Part shown: positions 44,649-53,725 of the stretch, piece after piece | How the letters are laid out: the number at the start of each line of letters is the position of its first letter | Numbering within the stretch: position 1 is the first letter of the stretch | From: Roseiarcus sp963820775 | Lineage (GTDB): Bacteria > Pseudomonadota > Alphaproteobacteria > Rhizobiales > Beijerinckiaceae | Assembly (NCBI GenBank): GCA_963820775.1 | Contig: CAWGBF010000015.1 | Span: 930,001-994,000, forward strand | Direction of reading: 5' to 3' | Length of the DNA stretch: 64,000 nt | Notes under the pieces: generated by a model | Seen by the model: the letters and a program-made list of their open reading frames with translations, nothing else | Database searches by the model: none | Told to the model about the DNA's origin: nothing | Translations under genes and position numbers: made by a program

Positions 44649-44874
44649 TTGTCCCTCCCACTCGTCGCTTCTCGCGCCGCTTTCAAAGCGAGCGCGCCCC
44701 GGAAGTCGCTTTCGTCGAAATGAGCTTAGAGAAGCTTCTTCGTAAGGCCTGCGACCGTTTTGATCCAGAGTTTTGCCGCTGTCGCCTAGCGCAGCGGTCA
44801 GTCCCGTCGCGAGGGTGGACCGGATTGTGTTTGACCCGTAATCTCCGGCGCAGAAAGACCACAAGGAGACCCTT

Positions 44875-45309
44875 TTGAAACTCGCGCTGGCGCTGATCGC
44901 CGCCGCGTTCGTTGCTCGCGCCGAGGCGTCGGAATGGCGCTGGAGCTATCAGGGCGAGGGGGTCAGCGCGTCGGGCGCGTTCACCACGAAGGACACGCCT
45001 AACGCGGACGGCTTCTACGAGATTATCGCGATAAAAGGCGAGATGAATGGGGTCGCCATCACCGGACTGCAACCAGCCGGGACGTCGATACCTGGCAACG
45101 ACGGCTATCCGGTTGACAGTCTCGTCAGAACCGAGGCTCCGCAGCTTTCGCTGCATGGCTTCGGCTATGCGCTCGCCGACGGGACCTACGCCAACCCCTT
45201 CTACGGCGATCATTTCGTCCCGCCGGGCGTTTATGCGTTTTTCTCCGATCCAAAGAACCGCAAGACGAGCGAGCCATTGGTGAAGTTCACCGCGACCCTC
45301 GTCCCTTAG
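44875..45309 (+). CDS. Small exported protein of unknown function
   Basis: 144 residues with a signal peptide (MKLALALIAAAFVARAEA-S). The mature part is beta-rich: WRWSYQGEGVSASGAFTTKDTPNADGFYEIIAIKGEMNGVAITGLQPAGTSIPGN, FGYALADGTYANPFYGDHFVPPGVYAFFSDP. This recalls short PEP-CTERM-type extracellular domains, but no sorting signal is present. Start is TTG at 44875 with AAGGAG six bases upstream. Divergent from the large exported protein. Confidence 0.7.
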   Translation: MKLALALIAAAFVARAEASEWRWSYQGEGVSASGAFTTKDTPNADGFYEIIAIKGEMNGVAITGLQPAGTSIPGNDGYPVDSLVRTEAPQLSLHGFGYALADGTYANPFYGDHFVPPGVYAFFSDPKNRKTSEPLVKFTATLVP

Positions 45310-45489
45310 CGCGTCCGCCGGACGCTCCCGGCCGCCTCCGCGCCTCTCGCGCCTTGACCATGACAATGGTTTGTACGAAAGAGCGCTCATGACCGCCCGC
45401 CCGCTCATCCGACTCCGACGACGCTGAAAGCGCGAGCTCGCGCGCGTGCGCGGCTTATCTTTCGGCTTTAGGATTTGGCGAGGCTATTC

Positions 45490-46428
45490 ATGTCAGCGAC
45501 AATCTTCATCGATGGCGAAGCGGGCACCACCGGCCTGCAGATCAGGGAGAAGCTCGCTGGCGTCTCCGGCCTCAAGCTCCTCAGTCTTCCGCCCGAGGCG
45601 CGCAAGGACGCGGCGGCCAAGCAAAAGCTCTACAGCGAGGTCGACGTCGTGATCCTTTGCCTGCCCGACGAGGCGGCCAAAGAAGCGGCACGTCTCATCG
45701 ACGGGATGGGCGCGGACGCGCCTCGCGTGATCGACGCGTCATCGGCCCATCGGGTTGCGCCGGGCTGGACCTATGGCTTTCCGGAGCTCGTCGCAGGGCA
45801 GGCCGAAGCCGTCTCGGCCGCCAGCAAGGTCAGCAATCCCGGCTGTCATGCGACCGGCGCGATTGCGCTTCTGCGCCCGCTGACCGACGTTGGCCTGATC
45901 GCCAAGGACGCGGCCGTTTCGATCGGCTCGGTCAGCGGGTATTCGGGCGGCGGCAAGTCGATGATCGAGGACTATGAGACGGGCAAGGCGCCGGCGTTCG
46001 AGCTCTACGGGCTCAAGCTCGAGCACAAGCACATGCCGGAAATCCAGCTCTATTCGGGCCTGACCGCCCGGCCGATCTTCACGCCCTCGGTCGGCAATTT
46101 CCGCCAGGGTATGCTGGTCAGCGCGCCGTTGCAGCTCGACGATCTGCCGGGCAAGCCGAAAGCCGCCGACCTGGCTGCTGTGTTCAAAAAGCACTACCGC
46201 GGGCAGAAGCATTTCCACATCAAGGACAGCGAGGACGCGACGCGCATCGAGCCGGAATCGCTGAACGGGACCAACGATATCGAGATCCACGTGTTCGCCA
46301 ACGAGGCGCGCCGGCAGGCGCTGCTGGTCGCCAAATTCGACAATCTCGGCAAAGGCGCATCTGGCGCTGCGGTGCAGAATCTCATGCTGATGCTGGGGCG
46401 GTCAAGCTCCAAACCGAGTCGCCGTTAG
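45490..46428 (+). CDS. argC: N-acetyl-gamma-glutamyl-phosphate reductase (short type)
   Basis: 312 residues; reduces N-acetylglutamyl phosphate in arginine synthesis using NADPH. Motifs: FIDGEAGTTGLQIREKL (nucleotide loop), IDASSAHRV, SNPGCHATGAIALLRPL with the catalytic Cys, GYSGGGKSM and LEHKHMPEI. This is the short (class 2) ArgC typical of Alphaproteobacteria. ATG at 45490 has GGCGAGG upstream. Confidence 0.95.
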   Translation: MSATIFIDGEAGTTGLQIREKLAGVSGLKLLSLPPEARKDAAAKQKLYSEVDVVILCLPDEAAKEAARLIDGMGADAPRVIDASSAHRVAPGWTYGFPELVAGQAEAVSAASKVSNPGCHATGAIALLRPLTDVGLIAKDAAVSIGSVSGYSGGGKSMIEDYETGKAPAFELYGLKLEHKHMPEIQLYSGLTARPIFTPSVGNFRQGMLVSAPLQLDDLPGKPKAADLAAVFKKHYRGQKHFHIKDSEDATRIEPESLNGTNDIEIHVFANEARRQALLVAKFDNLGKGASGAAVQNLMLMLGRSSSKPSRR

Positions 46429-46777
46429 ATTGAGGCGACCCAGAAGCCATTCGGCTGGGACGACAATGAATTGCAGGAAAATAAAAATTGGGATATACTG
46501 CGTGTCTGAAAAGTTGTGCTCGTCGGAATTCACCAGATCGTAGGCGGCCTTTTTGAACAGCGGAAGCGCATAGGAAAAATTTTTGGCGAAAGTTCCGTGT
46601 AACCCACTGAAAAGTCTAAATTCGGACGAGAGAATCCAAGGAAATCCAAGGAAATCAAACACTCGTAATCTGGGTTTTTCGCGCGCAATGGCGAGGTGCC
46701 AAGAAAACCCAAACCGGACTGGCGTCTCGGCCCGCCGCCGGCCGAACCAACTCGACCCAAAACGCTATACGCCTGCG
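46429..46777. other. AT-richer intergenic tract with short tandem repeat
   Basis: Between convergent argC and a small membrane-protein gene. The tract is less GC-rich than its surroundings and contains repeats of AAATCCAAGG at 46633-46656. A minus-strand frame (46402-46662, FLGFPWILSSEFRLFSGLHG) overlaps argC and has no support beyond being open; it may belong to a dispersed repeat rather than a gene. Confidence 0.4.
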
Positions 46778-47101
46778 TCAACGCGGATGCTGCGCGCGGG
46801 AGTCCAGCACCAACCGCACGACAAAGCGGACGACCGTCTCGACCAGGAGGCCCGCGAGATAGGCGAGCGCCGAGCCAAACAGGCCGGCGCCGATCACGCG
46901 TCCCGTCATGTCGCCGCCGAAGGCGAATGAGCCGCCATTCAGCGCCCGCATCGCCAGCGTGAAGGGCAGGGCGATGAGCGACAGAGGAAGGTCGGCGAAC
47001 CAGGTCCCGGATCGCCGGACGTAATCAACATAGAGCCCCAGGAAAGCCAGCGCATAGACGGCTGCGAAGACCGCGCCCGTCCACGACTTGAGGCGCTTCA
47101 T
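46778..47101 (-). CDS. Small multi-pass membrane protein
   Basis: 107 residues with three hydrophobic segments: WTGAVFAAVYALAFLGLYVDYV, FADLPLSLIALPFTLAMRAL and RVIGAGLFGSALAYLAGLLVETVVRFVV. No named family recognised. The ATG is ten bases after the stop of the FAH-family gene, so they are cotranscribed. Confidence 0.65.
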   Translation of the reverse strand: MKRLKSWTGAVFAAVYALAFLGLYVDYVRRSGTWFADLPLSLIALPFTLAMRALNGGSFAFGGDMTGRVIGAGLFGSALAYLAGLLVETVVRFVVRLVLDSRAQHPR

Positions 47102-47111
47102 TCCGAAGGGC

Positions 47112-47963
47112 TCAGGGCGCCTTCCACGCCACGACGTTCTGGGTTTGCTGACCGAGGCCGTCGACGCCGAGCGAGATCGTATCGCCGGCTTTAAGGAAAC
47201 GCTGCGGCTTCATGCCGGAGCCGACGCCGGGCGGCGTGCCGGTCGTGATGACGTCGCCAGGCTCGAGGATCATGAATTGCGAGATGTAGGAGATGAGCGT
47301 CTTGACGCCGAACACCATCGTCTTCGTCGATCCGGTCTGCATGCGCTCGCCGTTGACGTCGAGCCACATGCCGAGCCCCTGCACGTTCTCGATCTCGTTT
47401 GGCGTGACCAGCCAGGGCCCGAGCGGGCCGAATGTGGGCGCGCTCTTGCCCTTCACCCACTGACCCGAGCGTTCGAGCTGAAACTCGCGCTCCGACACGT
47501 CGTTGCAGATGCAATAGCCGGCGACATGGGCGAGCGCTTCACTCTCGCTGACGTAGCTCGCGCGCGTGCCGATGACGATCGCGAGCTCGACTTCCCAGTC
47601 GGTCTTTTTCGAGCCTTTGGGGATCATGACGTCGTCGTTCGGCCCGACGATGCAGGAAGGGGCCTTGGTGAACAGCACCGGCTCCTTGGGAACCGACATG
47701 CCGAACTCGGCCGCGTGGTCGGCGTAATTGAGTCCGACGGCGATGAAATTGCCGACCTCGGCGATGCATGGGCCGATCCTGGGGACGCCGCGCACCGCGG
47801 GCAGGGCTTCCGGCTTGAGCTTCGCCAGGCGAGCCAGAGAGCGTGGACCGAGCACATCGGCGTCGATGTCGTTCACCACTTCGCTCAGGTCGCGCAATTT
47901 TCCGTTTCCGTCCACCAGCGCCGGCTTTTCCTTACCTACCCTGCCATATCGTGCGAGTTTCAT
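47112..47963 (-). CDS. Fumarylacetoacetate hydrolase-family protein
   Basis: 283 residues. Motifs: FIAVGLNYADHAAEFG, EPVLFTKAPSCIVGPNDDVMIP, KTDWEVELAIVIG (metal ligands E-x-E and the following Asp), CICNDVSEREFQ and EPGDVITTGTPPGVGSGM. Family members are 2-keto-4-pentenoate hydratases, acylpyruvases or oxaloacetate decarboxylases; which applies cannot be read. Followed by the small membrane-protein gene. Confidence 0.9.
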   Translation of the reverse strand: MKLARYGRVGKEKPALVDGNGKLRDLSEVVNDIDADVLGPRSLARLAKLKPEALPAVRGVPRIGPCIAEVGNFIAVGLNYADHAAEFGMSVPKEPVLFTKAPSCIVGPNDDVMIPKGSKKTDWEVELAIVIGTRASYVSESEALAHVAGYCICNDVSEREFQLERSGQWVKGKSAPTFGPLGPWLVTPNEIENVQGLGMWLDVNGERMQTGSTKTMVFGVKTLISYISQFMILEPGDVITTGTPPGVGSGMKPQRFLKAGDTISLGVDGLGQQTQNVVAWKAP

Positions 47964-48406
47964 GACCCCTCCGTAGACGTCGCCTCAGCCGGAAATCGCC
48001 ATCGCGCCAGGCCTCGCGGCGACCAATGCCCCCTTACCAAACGCTGGCCGCGCGGCCCCGTCAATCCTTGACGCTTCTCACCCCCCGGCATGGCGCGGAT
48101 GGCGGATAAATCGCGGCGGCGCAAAATTGCGGGCGATCCCTTGGATTTCAGGCTGGACAGGCACTATATTGTCGCCTTGTCTTGGCGTTTTCACGTCTTT
48201 GAGATTCGCCATTCCGGGGCCATGCGCCGATCGACAGAGGCCAAGGCGTCCGTGGAAGAAACGCAAAATTGTGGAGGAAGGCGCGCGTCCGGTCTAATTT
48301 CAGACTTGATCGTGGTTTCATGGAAATGTCATGTGCCGTGGCTGCTCACCTGACTCTATAAACAGCCAATCTATGTTAAACATCGAAACGCGAAAAGAAC
48401 CTCGAT
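47964..48406. other. Intergenic region between divergent genes
   Basis: About 440 bases. It must contain the promoters of the FAH-family gene and of the NYN gene. Open frames here are short and unsupported. A CTATAA-type hexamer at 48354-48359, shortly before the NYN start, is a candidate -10 element. Confidence 0.4.
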
Positions 48407-49013
48407 ATGTCATCAGTGGAACGAATCGCCCTTTTTATTGATGGGGCAAATCTCTACGCCAGCGCGAAAGCTCTCGGTTTCGACATCGACTACAAACGCC
48501 TCTTAAAGGAATTTCAGGCCAAGGGACGCCTGATTCGAGCCTTCTATTACACGGCTTTGGTCGACGATCAGGAATATTCCTCCGTTCGGCCCCTGGTCGA
48601 CTGGCTCGACTACAACGGTTATTCCGTGGTGACGAAGCCGACGAAGGAGTTTGTCGAACTCGACGGGACGCCGCAAAGTCAAAGGCAACATGGATATCGA
48701 GCTCGCGGTCAACGCCATGGATATGGCGCCGCATCTCGACTCGATGGTCCTGTTCTCCGGCGATGGCGATTTCCGGTCGCTCGTCGAGTCGGTTCAGCGC
48801 AAAGGCGTCCGGGTGGCGGTTGTGTCGACGATTTCGACCCAGCCGCCCATGGTGGCGGACGAACTGCGCCGCCAGGCGGATGAGTTCATCGATCTCGCCC
48901 ACCTGATCCAGAGGATCGGACGTGATCCCGGCGACAGGCCCCAGCGTCCCCTCGACCATCGCCGCCAGTCGTTCGCCCCGCTCCAGCAGCCCGTCGAGGA
49001 AGTGCGCGAGTAG
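48407..49013 (+). pseudogene. NYN-domain (LabA/DUF88) protein, single-base frameshift
   Basis: PIN-like putative RNase fold. First frame: RIALFIDGANLYASAKALGFDIDYKRLL (acidic residue D in FIDGANL) and IRAFYYTALVDDQEYSSVRPLVDWL; second frame: GRRKVKGNMDIELAVNAMDMA, VLFSGDGDFRSLVESVQRKGVRVAVVS with the GDGDF acidic motif. Removing one C near 48659 joins them as FVESTGRRKVKGNMDIEL, the expected family sequence, giving about 201 residues. The gene is conserved next to uracil-DNA glycosylase in relatives, so the frameshift may be a sequence error. Confidence 0.82.
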
Positions 49014-49028
49014 GGCGTACCCCGCCGC

Positions 49029-49697
49029 GTGGCTTTCGACCTCGGCCCGTCGCACGACTGCCCGGATTGTCCGCGGCTTGCGGCTTTCCGGGCCGCGAAC
49101 CGGGCGGCTTACCCGGACTGGTGGAACGCGCCGGTGCCGACCTTTGGCGACGCGGACGCGCGCGTCGCGATCGTCGGCCTTGCGCCGGGATTGCGCGGCG
49201 CCAACCGCACGGGGCGTCCCTTCACCGGCGACTACGCCGGCGAGCTTCTCTATTCGACGCTCATCGAGTTCGGCTTCGCCTCGGGCGTCTACGATCGCCG
49301 GCCGGATGACGGCCTGACCCTCGTCGACTGCGCGATCATCAATGCAGTGCGCTGCGTTCCGCCGCAGAACAAGCCCAGCCCACAGGAAATCGCGGCCTGC
49401 CGCCACTATCTCGTCCCGGCGCTCTCGGCGATGCCGCGCCTTAAGGTCATGGTCGCGCTTGGGCGGATCGCGCATGAAAGCGCGCTGCGCGCGCTCAAAC
49501 TCGCCCTGGCGAAGTTTCCTTTTAGGCATGGAGCGCGGCATCTGCTGGCGCCCGGCCTCAGCCTCTTCGACAGCTATCATTGCTCGCGCTACAACACCAA
49601 CACCGGCGTGCTGACCGAAGCGATGTTTCGCCAGGTCTTCGCCTCGATCCGCGCCGAACTCGACCGCACGGATGCGCAGGCGCCGGTCGTGGGGTGA
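49029..49697 (+). CDS. Type 5 uracil-DNA glycosylase (UdgB)
   Basis: 222 residues; removes uracil and other deaminated bases from DNA. Family-4/5 features: the Cys pair DCPDCPRL for iron-sulfur binding, then VAIVGLAPGLRGANRTGRPFTGDYAGELLY, in which GLAPG.RGAN.TG.PF.GD is the type 5 motif, and C-terminal HGARHLLAPGLSLFDSYHCSRYNTNTG. GTG at 49029 is the first start after the NYN stop, 15 bases away; the two are probably cotranscribed. Confidence 0.9.
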   Translation: MAFDLGPSHDCPDCPRLAAFRAANRAAYPDWWNAPVPTFGDADARVAIVGLAPGLRGANRTGRPFTGDYAGELLYSTLIEFGFASGVYDRRPDDGLTLVDCAIINAVRCVPPQNKPSPQEIAACRHYLVPALSAMPRLKVMVALGRIAHESALRALKLALAKFPFRHGARHLLAPGLSLFDSYHCSRYNTNTGVLTEAMFRQVFASIRAELDRTDAQAPVVG

Positions 49698-49742
49698 AGG
49701 TCGAGGCCCGGCCCGCGGGCGCCACAGCGATTGGGGGACCAC

Positions 49743-50750
49743 ATGAGCGCACGAAGTTTCGGCGAGATCGATGGAACGCCAGTGTTCGAAGTCACGATCG
49801 CCTCCCAGGCAGGGGCGAGCGCGAAAATTCTGACCTGGGGCGCGGTGGTGCGCGACCTCGTCGCGCCAGCCTCCAACGGTTTGCAGCGGGTCGTGCTCGG
49901 CCTCAACACGCTGGACGACTACCTCGCTTACTCGCCGTCTTTCGGCGCGGTGCCGGGGCGGTTCGCCAACCGGATCGCCAATGGCCGATTTGTCCTCGAC
50001 GGCGTTGCGTATGAACTCGAGCGCAAGCCCGGCCAGAAGCATACGCTGCACGGAGGCCCGCATGGATTTGGCCGCCGGATCTGGAAACTCGGCGCGTATG
50101 ATAACTCTTCAGTTGAGCTGATTCTCGAATCGCCCGACGGCGACGCCGGCTTTCCGGGCGCCATGACCGCGACTTGTGTCTACCGCCTGCTCGAACCCGC
50201 AACCCTCAGGGTCGAACTTTCGGCGGTCTCGGACCGCCCGACCATCGTCAATCTCACCCAGCACAGCTATTTCAACCTCGACGGCTCGCCCGACATTCTC
50301 GACCACGAGCTGACGCTGTTCGCCGACTTCTACACCCCAGGCGACTCGGAGCTCATCCCCACCGGGGAAATTCGCGCCGTCGCCGGCACGCCCTACGACT
50401 TTCGCACCCCCCGCACGATCCGTGATCCGAGCCTAACGCCTTATGACACAAATTTTGTCGCGGCGCTTCAGCCCGACGAGGAAGGCCTGGCGCAAATCGC
50501 GGCGCTGCGTTCGCCGAAAAATGGTCTGACGATGAGCCTGTTCTCGACCGAGCCTGGCGTCCAGTTCTACAGCTCGGCGCCGCTCAACTGTCCGGCGCCC
50601 GGCCTGGACGGCCAGCATTACGGCGCGCATGCGGGCCTGGCGCTCGAGCCGCAGGCTTTCCCGGATTCGCCCAACCAGCGCCACTTCACCGATTGCGTGC
50701 TCTGGCCGGAAGACGAATACCAGCACGTGAGCGAATTTCGCTTCGTCTGA
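49743..50750 (+). CDS. galM: Aldose 1-epimerase (galactose mutarotase)
   Basis: 335 residues; interconverts alpha and beta anomers of hexoses. Conserved positions: GLNTLDDYLAYSPSFGAVPGRFANRIANGRF, HTLHGGPHGFGRRIW with one catalytic His, LTQHSYFNLDG with the second, YDTNFV and LALEPQAFPDSPNQ with the catalytic Glu. ATG at 49743 is preceded by TTGGGGGA. It follows the glycosylase gene by 45 bases. Confidence 0.92.
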   Translation: MSARSFGEIDGTPVFEVTIASQAGASAKILTWGAVVRDLVAPASNGLQRVVLGLNTLDDYLAYSPSFGAVPGRFANRIANGRFVLDGVAYELERKPGQKHTLHGGPHGFGRRIWKLGAYDNSSVELILESPDGDAGFPGAMTATCVYRLLEPATLRVELSAVSDRPTIVNLTQHSYFNLDGSPDILDHELTLFADFYTPGDSELIPTGEIRAVAGTPYDFRTPRTIRDPSLTPYDTNFVAALQPDEEGLAQIAALRSPKNGLTMSLFSTEPGVQFYSSAPLNCPAPGLDGQHYGAHAGLALEPQAFPDSPNQRHFTDCVLWPEDEYQHVSEFRFV

Positions 50751-50991
50751 GGAGCGGCCGGCGCTTTAACGACGAGGAGCGCTTCAGGCATTGCGTGCAA
50801 ATCTCTCTGGGCGTTCTCAAGACGTTACTGTGTTTTTCTGCAAGTTGAACGCATCCTCGGACAACCAATACCTGCGCTGAGTCGCGATCGGCTTTGACGC
50901 CGGCTTATCCACCAGCACACATCACATTGACATTCTTTGGGTTTCCGATAGCTTCCGATCGCGATCACGACTACGTGATCTTACGGGGAGG

Positions 50992-51405
50992 ATGCAATGG
51001 ACACCAACCCTCTTATTCGCGTGGGAAGTGCTGGAACGAGTTTGGCTTGAGTTCGGATTCGTTCCGGGACCGGGTATCCCACCATCACCTGCTCAGGAGA
51101 CCAAAACTCAGAAAGTGCGACGTGTTCTCGGTACCGTGTACCACACTACTTTCGCTGCCGGACTCTGTTGCGCCACTTTAGCCTCTTGCGATGCGACGCC
51201 TGCGGAGATCAAATCTGCGCGACCCGGCGGAATCGATGCGCCACCGGGAAAGGGGGCAGCATGGAAAGTCAACTGGATTAATTCTTCGCAGGAGGTGCAG
51301 GAGAACCTCAGTTTCATGAGTCTCGCATTTTCGCTGCGGCGCGCCGTCGAGGTCGTCGACCTAGTGCGTGTCCGTGATGGGCAGCCGCACAATTCGGTCA
51401 TTTAG
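50992..51405 (+). CDS. Doubtful hypothetical protein
   Basis: 137 codons, GGGGAGG directly upstream of the ATG but too close for good spacing. The translation (WTPTLLFAWEVLERVWLEFGF, TTFAAGLCCATLASCDA, VQENLSFMSLAFSLRRAVEVVD) has no recognised family. It lies in a decayed region, so it may be a chance frame or the remains of a gene. Confidence 0.25.
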   Translation: MQWTPTLLFAWEVLERVWLEFGFVPGPGIPPSPAQETKTQKVRRVLGTVYHTTFAAGLCCATLASCDATPAEIKSARPGGIDAPPGKGAAWKVNWINSSQEVQENLSFMSLAFSLRRAVEVVDLVRVRDGQPHNSVI

Positions 51406-51626
51406 AGCACCCGCTGTTTATACAAGCATTGGAATTGATCGAGCGCGCGGGCGCCATGGAGGAGGTGTCTAAATGCGCATCCTGACCTGTCAAGTCCGCA
51501 GCCTAGCTGGCAAGTCGTATGCAATCCTGAACCGCTCGAGCGCGTCACCAAGTCCGGCGCGATTTGCCCCTCGGAGGACGCCTACCGGCAGCTGAACTCG
51601 CGGCACGATCGCATCGAAGGCCTCTT

Positions 51627-51722
51627 ATGGCTTTCGCTTGCAAAGGTATGTCCGCGCCCGCGAAACCGGCAAGAAGCTCGGCGTGCGCTACGCCCGCGAG
51701 GGCTCGGTCCAGCGCGTCTGGC
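51627..51722 (+). pseudogene. Remnant of a cyclase-TolB-TPR paralogue
   Basis: MAFACKGMSAPAK in one frame runs into RETGKKLGVRYAREGSVQRV in the next. Together they match the segment AFTYRGKAFDVTQIGRELNVRYALEGSAQR of the intact paralogue at 20796-22562. Only this TolB-domain piece is left; it is far from the cyclase cluster. Confidence 0.6.
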
Positions 51723-51804
51723 GGAAGAAGTTGCGCAGAGGAGGCGTCAAGTCCCCGAAAGAACCGGCGCGCGCAAACTTGTGCGCGCCCCACATCGCGC
51801 GGCT

Positions 51805-52380
51805 TTATGACTGGTCGAAGCTGGCGTTCGGTCCGGCCTCGGCCAGCGCCTTGCCGACTTCGAGCCCAAGATCGTCCATCGAGGTCTGTTCGCGCACCGA
51901 GAGGTCTTCGCCCTTCGCCTGCCGTTCGGCCTGCTCGGGCGAGCGCGCGACATTGACGGTGACCTTCGACTCGACCTCGGGATGCAGGTGAATCGGAACA
52001 GCATGCAGGCCGAGGGTCTTGATCGGCTGCTGGATTGCGATATGGCCTCGCTGCACGGGGTGGCCGGCGGCAGTCAGCGCTTCGGCGATGTCACGCGCCG
52101 ACACCGAGCCGTAAAGCTGTCCGGTCTCGCCAGCTTGGCGAATGATGACGACCGCAACTCCGTCGAGCTTGGCCGACGCCTCGTTTGCGCTGCGCTTGAG
52201 TTCGCTGTTGCGCGCCTCGAGATCGGCGCGTCGGCCCTCGAATTTCTTCTTGTTCGCCTCTGTCGCGCGCAACGCCTTGCCGCGCGGCAACAGGAAATTG
52301 CGGGCGTAGCCGTCCTTTACGCGCACGGTGTCGCCGATGTGTCCGAGCTTTCCGACACGCTCTATCAAAATGACGTCCAT
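51805..52380 (-). CDS. rplI: 50S ribosomal protein L9
   Basis: 191 residues. N-terminal RNA-binding domain MDVILIERVGKLGHIGDTVRVKDGYARNFLLPRGKALRAT, central helix, and C-terminal LYGSVSARDIAEAL, HVAIQQPIKTLGLHAV-like core (here RGHIAIQQPIKTLGLHAVPIHLHPEV), with an extended acidic tail usual in Rhizobiales. Last gene of the rpsF-rpsR-DUF2232-rplI operon; ATG is three bases after the DUF2232 stop. Confidence 0.97.
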   Translation of the reverse strand: MDVILIERVGKLGHIGDTVRVKDGYARNFLLPRGKALRATEANKKKFEGRRADLEARNSELKRSANEASAKLDGVAVVIIRQAGETGQLYGSVSARDIAEALTAAGHPVQRGHIAIQQPIKTLGLHAVPIHLHPEVESKVTVNVARSPEQAERQAKGEDLSVREQTSMDDLGLEVGKALAEAGPNASFDQS

Positions 52381-52383
52381 GAT

Positions 52384-53370
52384 TTATCTCCTAGTTTGTC
52401 CAGTTGGGGTAGGGGAGGCGATGAGGGCCGCGCGCGAGCGCAGCTTGAGAAATCCATCGATAGCGCCGAGCCCCGCAAGAACCGGAAGGGTGTACTTCGC
52501 CCGCAGAATGCAGCACGCGTAGAGCGCAACCAGCATGATGGGCCGCATCTTGAGGCCGCGCGACAGCGCATGCGCGACCGCGAGGCCCTGCAGCGCCAGC
52601 GCCGCTCCGAGCCCTCCGACGCCGATGGAGAAATATTGCGCGGCCGGAGCGGGCAGGGCGTAAGCGGCGCCGAGGCAAGCGAGGAATGCGACCCCCACCG
52701 GCCAGGGAAGCGAAAGCGACGTCGGGACGTCAGGCCATGGCCTTGGAAGATTGCGCGACAATTGGGTGGAGCGAGCCGCGCCATAGAGATTGACGCACAG
52801 CATCATCAGCGTCGAGGCGGCGATCGCCGGCGGGCCATATCGCACCAGCGCGTCGGCGAACTCCCGAGCGGTCAGGTTGCCTGGCGCGCCCTCAAAGGCA
52901 TCGCCGGCGAGGGCGGTGATTGCCTCGGCGACATGGCGCGCCCCTGCGCTGTAGCCGCCGTAGCGCAGGATTACGGTCGTCAGCACCGCGACGCTGCCGA
53001 GCATTCCCAGTAGCGCCGCCAGCGAGACGATGGCGCCGACTGGGGCGTGGACCGGCGCGTCCGGCTTCAGCCGCTTGAGATATCGCGCCATGGGCGTCAC
53101 CGAAAACGCGGCTAGGACCCATGCGGGAGCAGCGACCGAGGCGGCGAACACCAGTGCGGATAGCGGCTCGGCGACTAGGGCGAGCACCGCGATTGAAATC
53201 GCCGCTGCGATCGCGCCGCCGTCGAGTCCCCAGCCAAGGGTCGCGATCATGATCGGCAAAGGCGCGAGATACGCGAGCGCCATCGCCAGAATGCTCGACT
53301 GGGCGCTCACGATAAAGAGCAGCGCAGCGGCGCATCCAGCTCCGATCGAGACGACAAATCGATGCAACAT
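52384..53370 (-). CDS. DUF2232 multi-pass membrane protein
   Basis: 328 residues, about eight hydrophobic segments (for example GAGCAAALLFIVSAQSSILAMALAYLAPLPIMIATLGWG and VGVAFLACLGAAYALPAP). The family is found between rpsR and rplI across Alphaproteobacteria and resembles YybS-type proteins. Its role is unknown; the location with ribosomal genes is conserved. It sits about 120 bases after rpsR. Confidence 0.85.
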   Translation of the reverse strand: MLHRFVVSIGAGCAAALLFIVSAQSSILAMALAYLAPLPIMIATLGWGLDGGAIAAAISIAVLALVAEPLSALVFAASVAAPAWVLAAFSVTPMARYLKRLKPDAPVHAPVGAIVSLAALLGMLGSVAVLTTVILRYGGYSAGARHVAEAITALAGDAFEGAPGNLTAREFADALVRYGPPAIAASTLMMLCVNLYGAARSTQLSRNLPRPWPDVPTSLSLPWPVGVAFLACLGAAYALPAPAAQYFSIGVGGLGAALALQGLAVAHALSRGLKMRPIMLVALYACCILRAKYTLPVLAGLGAIDGFLKLRSRAALIASPTPTGQTRR

Positions 53371-53488
53371 GACGAGCGCTGTCCCGCGTTGGCTTGCGGT
53401 TAGAAGGGGGTCGGCCGCCCGCCTCCAACTGCCGCCGCGGCCAAACGCGACGGGTTCGAAATTCAGGCGCGGCGACGCCCGACGGTCG

Positions 53489-53725
53489 TTAGCGAATCAC
53501 GTAAGGCAAGAGGCCCAAAAATCGGGCGCGCTTGATCGCCTGGGCGAGTTCGCGCTGCTTGCCGGCGCTCACCGCGGTGATTCGCGACGGCACGATCTTG
53601 CCGCGCTCGGAGATGTAGCGCGACAACAGGCGCATGTCCTTGTAGTCGATCTTCGGCGCATTGGCGCCTGAAAATGGGCATGACTTCCGGCGACGGAAAA
53701 AGGGGCGGCGGGGCGCGGTAGCCAT
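53489..53725 (-). CDS. rpsR: 30S ribosomal protein S18
   Basis: 78 residues: RRPFFRRRKSCPFSGANAPKIDYKDMRLLSRYISERGKIVPSRITAVSAGKQRELAQAIKRARFLGLLPYV. Binds S6 in the 30S platform. The ATG at 53725 shares one base with the rpsF stop (TGATG), so translation is coupled. Confidence 0.97.
   Translation of the reverse strand: MATAPRRPFFRRRKSCPFSGANAPKIDYKDMRLLSRYISERGKIVPSRITAVSAGKQRELAQAIKRARFLGLLPYVIR

Larger units (their letters stand above)
50751..51804. other. Degenerate intergenic region with decayed gene pieces
   Basis: About 1 kb between galM and the convergent rplI. Frames are short and shift; the sequence contains a recognisable cyclase-TolB remnant (51627-51722) and one doubtful 137-codon frame (50992-51405). 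The rest shows no gene, RNA or repeat that I can support. It reads like a graveyard of decayed accessory DNA. Confidence 0.5.

Noticed and set aside
46402..46662. 86-codon minus-strand frame with a hydrophobic segment
   Set aside because: GTG start, overlaps the end of argC, and lies in a tract that looks like repeat DNA.
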